Origin: Lachnospiraceae bacterium
GTDB taxonomy: Bacteria; Bacillota; Clostridia; Lachnospirales; Lachnospiraceae
Reading direction: 5' to 3'
Assembly (NCBI GenBank): GCA_009774615.1
Contig: VSOC01000008.1
Coordinates: 62,882-72,246 of the forward strand
Length of the DNA: 9,365 bases
Every line of letters starts with the position of its first letter. Positions within the stretch are counted from its first letter, which is position 1. The notes under the pieces were generated by a model. It ran no database searches and was not told the origin of the DNA. It saw only the letters and a list, made by a program, of their open reading frames with translations. Positions 6,288-9,365 of the stretch are shown one piece after another. Made by a program: the position numbers and the translations under genes.

Positions 6288-6336
6288 CGTGCAAGAAGAT
6301 TAAACAAAAAATGCAGGAATTAAGGAGAATAAGAAG

Positions 6337-6864
6337 ATGGAGAATCCAATAGTAACGATTGAGATGGAAAACGGGGATGTGATTAAAGCTGAACTTTATC
6401 CGGAAGCTGCACCGAATACGGTGAATAATTTTATCAGCCTGGTGCAGAAGGGATTTTATGACGGGCTGATTTTTCACCGTGTAATTGCCGGTTTTATGAT
6501 TCAGGGCGGATGTCCGGACGGTACAGGCATGGGCGGTCCGGGGTATTCGATTAAGGGCGAATTTAAGCAGAACGGCTTCCAGAACGATCTCTGCCATACC
6601 CCGGGTGTGCTTTCCATGGCGCGTGCGATGTCACCGGACTCGGCTGGTTCCCAGTTTTTTATTATGCATGAAACTTCTCCGCATTTAGACGGGGCTTATG
6701 CAGCCTTTGGTCAGGTTACGGAAGGAATGGACGTGGTGAATAAAATTGCCACGGTTCGCACCGACTACAGCGATCGTCCCATGAAGGAGCAGAAGATTGC
6801 CAGGATGACGGTAGAAACCTTTGGACAGACCTATCCGGAACCGGAAACATTGGAAAAGTGCTGA
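6337..6864 (+). CDS. Cyclophilin-type peptidyl-prolyl cis-trans isomerase
   Basis: Cyclophilins catalyse cis-trans isomerisation of X-Pro bonds and help folding. This 175-residue protein spans one full domain with the catalytic and binding signature: FHRVIAGFMIQGG (46-58, Arg48 and Gln56), GSQFFI (104-109) and HLDGAYAAFGQV (116-127). His116 replaces the Trp that gives cyclosporin affinity in human cyclophilin A, as is usual in bacterial PpiB-like proteins. There is no signal peptide or lipobox, so it is cytosolic. The start ATG 6337 has TAAGGAG (6321-6327) 9 bases upstream and a strong promoter before it. The stop overlaps the start of the acetyltransferase gene (TGATG), so the two are co-transcribed. 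A C-terminal extension (about 155-175, ending EPETLEKC) goes slightly beyond the fold. Identity is certain; the exact symbol (ppiB-like) is not. Confidence 0.95.
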   Translation: MENPIVTIEMENGDVIKAELYPEAAPNTVNNFISLVQKGFYDGLIFHRVIAGFMIQGGCPDGTGMGGPGYSIKGEFKQNGFQNDLCHTPGVLSMARAMSPDSAGSQFFIMHETSPHLDGAYAAFGQVTEGMDVVNKIATVRTDYSDRPMKEQKIARMTVETFGQTYPEPETLEKC

Positions 6865-7601
6865 TGAAAAAAGAATATTCCGTGATTGTGGAAAAAACAG
6901 CTTATCCTGTCCTTTTCTCGGATGAAAAAGAAGCTCTTCTGGCGGCAAAGGCTGCCGGGAGGGCTGTTCTTGGCTTATGGAATGCAGAGTATCCGGAAAA
7001 TATCCCCGCAGAGATTCCCTATCTGGTGGAGGATGAAGCGCAGCTTACGGAAGAATTTCTGGAGCGTTTGGTTCGCCGGTTTTTAAACCTTCCCTGGATT
7101 ATCGCAAAAACCCGCCGTCTGCGGATAAGAGAATTTATTCCCGGTGATTGGGAAAGGATTTCGGCTTTTTTTGGAAATTATCCCCGGAGAGCATTGGGGC
7201 AGATCTTTATTGATGGAGAATGTCCGGCGGCATTTGTCGATGAATGGGCGTTTCTTTCCTACATCCGTGTTCAGTATCCCTTTTATGAGTATGGGATCTG
7301 GGCGGTGGAGGAAACAGAGAACCATGAACTTATCGGAGGCTGTGGTTTTTGGGACGGAGAGATGGGAGAAACCGAGATTGGTTACTGGATTTTTCCGGCT
7401 TTTCAGCGAAGGGGCTATGCTAAAGAAGCCGTACAGGCCGTGCTTGCTTATGCGCGTTATCTGGGAAAAATTCCTATATATGCACAAATCCGGGAAGAGA
7501 ATCTCCCCTCCCGGAAATTAGCGGAAAAAGTACAGTTTATTCTCCTTCCAGAGCAAAGTCAATCCAGGAAATTACGGTATCGATACGTGCCGTATTATTG
7601 A
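6864..7601 (+). CDS. GNAT-family N-acetyltransferase with extra N-terminal domain
   Basis: The 245-residue protein has a C-terminal GNAT domain (about 84-230). RRLRIREFIPGDWERI (84-99) is its first strand and helix, EIGYWIFP (171-178) is strand 4, and QRRGYAKEAVQAVLAYA (181-197) carries the acetyl-CoA pyrophosphate-binding R-x-x-G-x-A loop. It resembles the RimJ/RimL type acting on amino groups of peptides or small molecules; the substrate is unknown. Residues 1-80 form a separate domain (AAKAAGRAVLGLW, IPYLVED, RRFLNLPWIIAKT) seen, as I recall, in Clostridia acetyltransferases next to HAD-like segments. In the later ENLPSRKLAEKVQF segment Gln replaces the common Gly. ATG 6864 overlaps the cyclophilin stop, pointing to translational coupling; a GTG at 6858 is also possible. 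The last 65 bases overlap the convergent gene ending at 7537. Confidence 0.88.
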   Translation: MKKEYSVIVEKTAYPVLFSDEKEALLAAKAAGRAVLGLWNAEYPENIPAEIPYLVEDEAQLTEEFLERLVRRFLNLPWIIAKTRRLRIREFIPGDWERISAFFGNYPRRALGQIFIDGECPAAFVDEWAFLSYIRVQYPFYEYGIWAVEETENHELIGGCGFWDGEMGETEIGYWIFPAFQRRGYAKEAVQAVLAYARYLGKIPIYAQIREENLPSRKLAEKVQFILLPEQSQSRKLRYRYVPYY

Positions 7602-8220
7602 CAATACCCAGATAACACGGATTCATGTCTATGCCGGTTTTTTCGCAGAAATAAGAATCACTGAGATCGATGCCGCAGGGGATCTCCTCTCCGGCTTCAT
7701 TTTTGCCGTAATAGATAAAGGGTTCCACCTTCTGCCATAAATCTTGCGGGAGAGTTTCTTTGAGATTTCGAAAGCCGTCAAGTTCAGCATAGTGGTCGAT
7801 GTTAAGCTGATCGCAGATAAGGATATCCAAATCTTGTGCGGCGACCAGGGCGGAAACCTTGGCCATATTGCCGTACTCCATCTCAGAAATTACATCCCCA
7901 TAGCGGATAACCATGGAGCCGTCCGCTTCGATAACATCTTTTTTTCCATAGCCCATGACCGCCTTAAACTCCTCATTAAATTCCTCAAAAGAATAGTCTG
8001 GGTTAAAATTATTAATGGTTGCGTAGGATAGCTGTGTGGTGAAAGTTTTATTATAAAAGATTTCACCAAGCAGGCCAAGAAACATAAAAAATCCAATAAG
8101 GATAAAAATATGGATTTTATAGTATTCCCAGATATACCAGGCCCTGTCCTTGGGCGGCATTTGTTTTAATTTTTCCCGTTCCTTGATTCCTTCCTCTTTT
8201 AAGTGTTCCTTCCACGACAT
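7537..8220 (-). CDS. Single-pass membrane protein with solute-binding-like outside domain
   Basis: I chose ATG 8220 because GAGGTG, a perfect match to the anti-Shine-Dalgarno, lies 7 bases upstream. An in-frame ATG at 8247 would add nine residues but has no good site. The 227-residue product starts with a charged helix rich in Lys/Glu (1-27), then one membrane segment (about 35-56, KIHIFILIGFFMFLGLLGEIFY), then an outside domain of about 170 residues. VSALVAAQDLDILICDQ, FRNLKETLPQDLW, PCGIDLSDSYF and YLGIVNN followed by SWIDFAL resemble the C-lobe of extracellular solute-binding proteins, as found in membrane-tethered Clostridia proteins of unknown role. This match is from memory of patterns, not a search. 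It is divergent from the YesL gene, which often travels with sugar-uptake genes, and its 3' end overlaps the GNAT gene tail to tail. Confidence 0.82.
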   Translation of the reverse strand: MSWKEHLKEEGIKEREKLKQMPPKDRAWYIWEYYKIHIFILIGFFMFLGLLGEIFYNKTFTTQLSYATINNFNPDYSFEEFNEEFKAVMGYGKKDVIEADGSMVIRYGDVISEMEYGNMAKVSALVAAQDLDILICDQLNIDHYAELDGFRNLKETLPQDLWQKVEPFIYYGKNEAGEEIPCGIDLSDSYFCEKTGIDMNPCYLGIVNNTARIDTVISWIDFALEGE

Positions 8221-8330
8221 TTTCAGCACCTCGTTTTGATTTTTCATGGATTCCAGTGTTTTTACATGTTGACGGATAAAAATTTCCGAATTTTACCGTT
8301 TATTGTGAATGATGCAAAGCCCATTCCAAC

Positions 8331-8336
8331 AGTATA
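8331..8336 (-). promoter_or_regulatory. Candidate extended -10 promoter for the membrane-tethered protein
   Basis: Read on the - strand TGC-TATACT is a good extended -10 (TATACT is the complement of 8331-8336). The -35 at 17 bases is CAACAC, poor, so activity would depend on the extended -10 or an activator. It implies a leader of about 100 bases. Confidence 0.5.
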
Positions 8337-8388
8337 GCACAGTTTGCGCCTCTGTGTTGTAAATTTTTTATGAATTTGCCAAGATAAT

Positions 8389-8417
8389 TTGCTTTTTGCT
8401 TTAAAGTCCGCTATACT
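8389..8417 (+). promoter_or_regulatory. Sigma-A promoter of the YesL-family gene
   Basis: TTGCTT (8389-8394), a 17-base spacer and TATACT (8412-8417) are a good vegetative promoter, about 73 bases upstream of the start when the initiation site is placed near 8424. Confidence 0.65.
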
Positions 8418-8447
8418 TACTATCGAACAGAATCCTATACAGTCAAG

Positions 8448-8464
8448 GGCAGAGCATTTCTGCC
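8448..8464 (+). other. Leader hairpin upstream of the YesL-family gene
   Basis: GGCAGA (8448-8453) pairs perfectly with TCTGCC (8459-8464) around a 5-base loop within the untranslated leader. No T-tract follows closely, so mRNA stability or protein binding is more likely than termination. Confidence 0.4.
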
Positions 8465-8496
8465 AAAACTTTTAACGCAGAAGAGAGGTAGATACG

Positions 8497-9225
8497 ATGT
8501 TGCAAGGAATTTTTAATTATGACAATCCTGTATGGCGTTTTATTGGAAAGCTGGGCGATCTGATGATTTTAAACATCCTGTGGGTTATCTGCAGTATTCC
8601 GATTTTTACCATGGGTGCTTCGACAACGGCTGTTTACTATGTGACCATGAAGCTGGTTCGCGGGGATGACGGCTACACATTACGAAACTATTTTAAGTCC
8701 TTTAAGGAGAATTTTAAGCAGGCAACCGTGATTTGGCTGCTGATGCTTCTGACCGGATTTATCCTGGGTTTTGATTTATATTTCTTTTTGCGGGTATTGA
8801 CCAGTAATTCCGTGTTCCGCACGGTATTTACCGCTGCTATCGGTGCGCTGAGTATGATCTGGCTTTGTATATTCAGCTATGTCTTCCCGCTGCAGTGCCG
8901 TTTCTATAACCCCGTGAAGAGAACCTTATTTAATGCATTCTTTATGTCCATCCGCCATTTTTTCCATACTCTGGGAATGCTGGTGCTGGATGTACTGGTT
9001 GTGGTGTTCTTTATTTTTTCCATTTACTATATGCCGCAGGTCACGGTATTGTCGATTATGTTCGGCTTTCCGCTGATTGCCTTTATTAACTCTTATATTT
9101 TAAACCCCATCTTTAACAAATATATTCCGGAAGAGGAGAAGCAGGAAAATCCGGATGAATTACGGCCGATTCTGCAGGACGTGGTGATTGAACATCCGGA
9201 AAAGAAAAAACAAGAGGAAAAATAA
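8497..9225 (+). CDS. yesL: YesL/DUF624 family membrane protein
   Basis: The 242-residue product matches the YesL (DUF624) family, five-helix membrane proteins common beside carbohydrate ABC transporters and polysaccharide-use genes in Firmicutes; their biochemical role is unknown. The family opening is plain: YDNPVWRFIGKLGDLMILN (8-26), then SIPIFTMGASTTAVYYVTMKL (33-53) and NYFKSFKENFKQA (64-76). Membrane segments lie near 21-49, 76-98, 106-132, 157-178 and 181-203, and a charged cytoplasmic tail (204-242) ends in KKKQEEK. The start ATG 8497 has AGAGGT (8484-8489) 7 bases upstream, and a promoter and leader hairpin precede it. The gene is divergent from the membrane-tethered binding-like protein, and a further promoter follows 30 bases after the stop. 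The symbol denotes family membership, not proven orthology. Confidence 0.9.
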   Translation: MLQGIFNYDNPVWRFIGKLGDLMILNILWVICSIPIFTMGASTTAVYYVTMKLVRGDDGYTLRNYFKSFKENFKQATVIWLLMLLTGFILGFDLYFFLRVLTSNSVFRTVFTAAIGALSMIWLCIFSYVFPLQCRFYNPVKRTLFNAFFMSIRHFFHTLGMLVLDVLVVVFFIFSIYYMPQVTVLSIMFGFPLIAFINSYILNPIFNKYIPEEEKQENPDELRPILQDVVIEHPEKKKQEEK

Positions 9226-9255
9226 CTTTTTGACTGTTTTATTTGCGATAATGAC

Positions 9256-9284
9256 TTGTATTTTCAGGAAAAACGCTATATACT
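9256..9284 (+). promoter_or_regulatory. Candidate promoter reading out of the right edge
   Basis: TTGTAT (9256-9261), a 17-base spacer and TATACT (9279-9284) form a good promoter downstream of the YesL gene. The expected start is near 9291, just before the palindrome at 9300-9309. The gene it serves lies beyond the window. Confidence 0.55.
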
Positions 9285-9299
9285 TTCTTTATAAGAATA

Positions 9300-9309
9300 T
9301 TGTATACAA
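9300..9309. promoter_or_regulatory. Palindromic operator candidate (TTGTATACAA)
   Basis: TTGTATACAA is a perfect 10-base palindrome, and pairing resumes outside it after one mismatch. Its core matches operators known for GntR/FadR-type sugar-acid regulators (Bacillus GntR, enterobacterial UxuR/ExuR). Sitting at about +10 to +19 of the 9256-9284 promoter, it is well placed for repression. Confidence 0.45.
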
Positions 9310-9365
9310 AATAATGTATTCTGAATGCAATAATCAATTTGATCTTTAAAACAGCATGGGAATAC

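Noticed and set aside
7489..7515. TCCGGGA/TCCCGGA stem near the convergent gene ends as a terminator for the - strand gene
   Set aside because: 7-bp stem with a 13-base loop, but no T-tract follows on either strand, and it is inside the GNAT coding region.

Overview
The window looks like chromosome of a gut-type Clostridia, most likely Lachnospiraceae (Bacillota). The clues are moderate GC with AT-rich spacers, strong GGAG/AGGAGG ribosome-binding sites, an LPXTG sorting signal, a Gram-positive lipoprotein, a YesL/DUF624 membrane protein and proteins rich in EETT-type linkers. This rests on recognised protein families, not on a taxonomic marker; there is no rRNA, tRNA, CRISPR array or recognisable transposase.

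Layout. (1) 1-1687 (+): an AT-rich edge of about 45 bases abuts the 3' end of a surface-protein gene (EETTP pentapeptide repeats, LPKTG sorting signal). That reading frame has no stop after the sorting signal and runs straight into a second secreted, membrane-anchored protein that begins with a signal-peptide-like segment and four 9-residue repeats. (2) 1913-2821 (+): a lipoprotein with a Glu/Thr-rich linker and three repeated beta-rich modules. (3) 2822-3199: a gene-free, A-rich and hairpin-rich stretch with a terminator serving the convergent genes. (4) 6114-3200 (-): a likely three-gene operon with two alpha/beta-hydrolase esterases of different subfamilies followed by an ATP-grasp ligase, driven by a clear promoter at 6210-6238. 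(5) 6337-7601 (+): a cyclophilin and a GNAT acetyltransferase whose stop and start codons overlap, driven by a back-to-back divergent promoter. (6) 8220-7537 (-): a single-pass membrane protein with an outside domain resembling solute-binding proteins; its 3' end overlaps the GNAT gene tail to tail. (7) 8497-9225 (+): YesL/DUF624, divergent from (6). (8) 9256-9309: a promoter and perfect TTGTATACAA palindrome pointing out of the window.

The left third is cell-surface functions and the middle an enzymatic cassette of unknown substrate. The right end, a YesL protein followed by a candidate GntR-type operator, suggests carbohydrate uptake or catabolism just beyond the window. The best candidates for something undescribed are the esterase-esterase-ATP-grasp operon with its structured leader, and the sorting-signal/signal-peptide read-through fusion at the left end.
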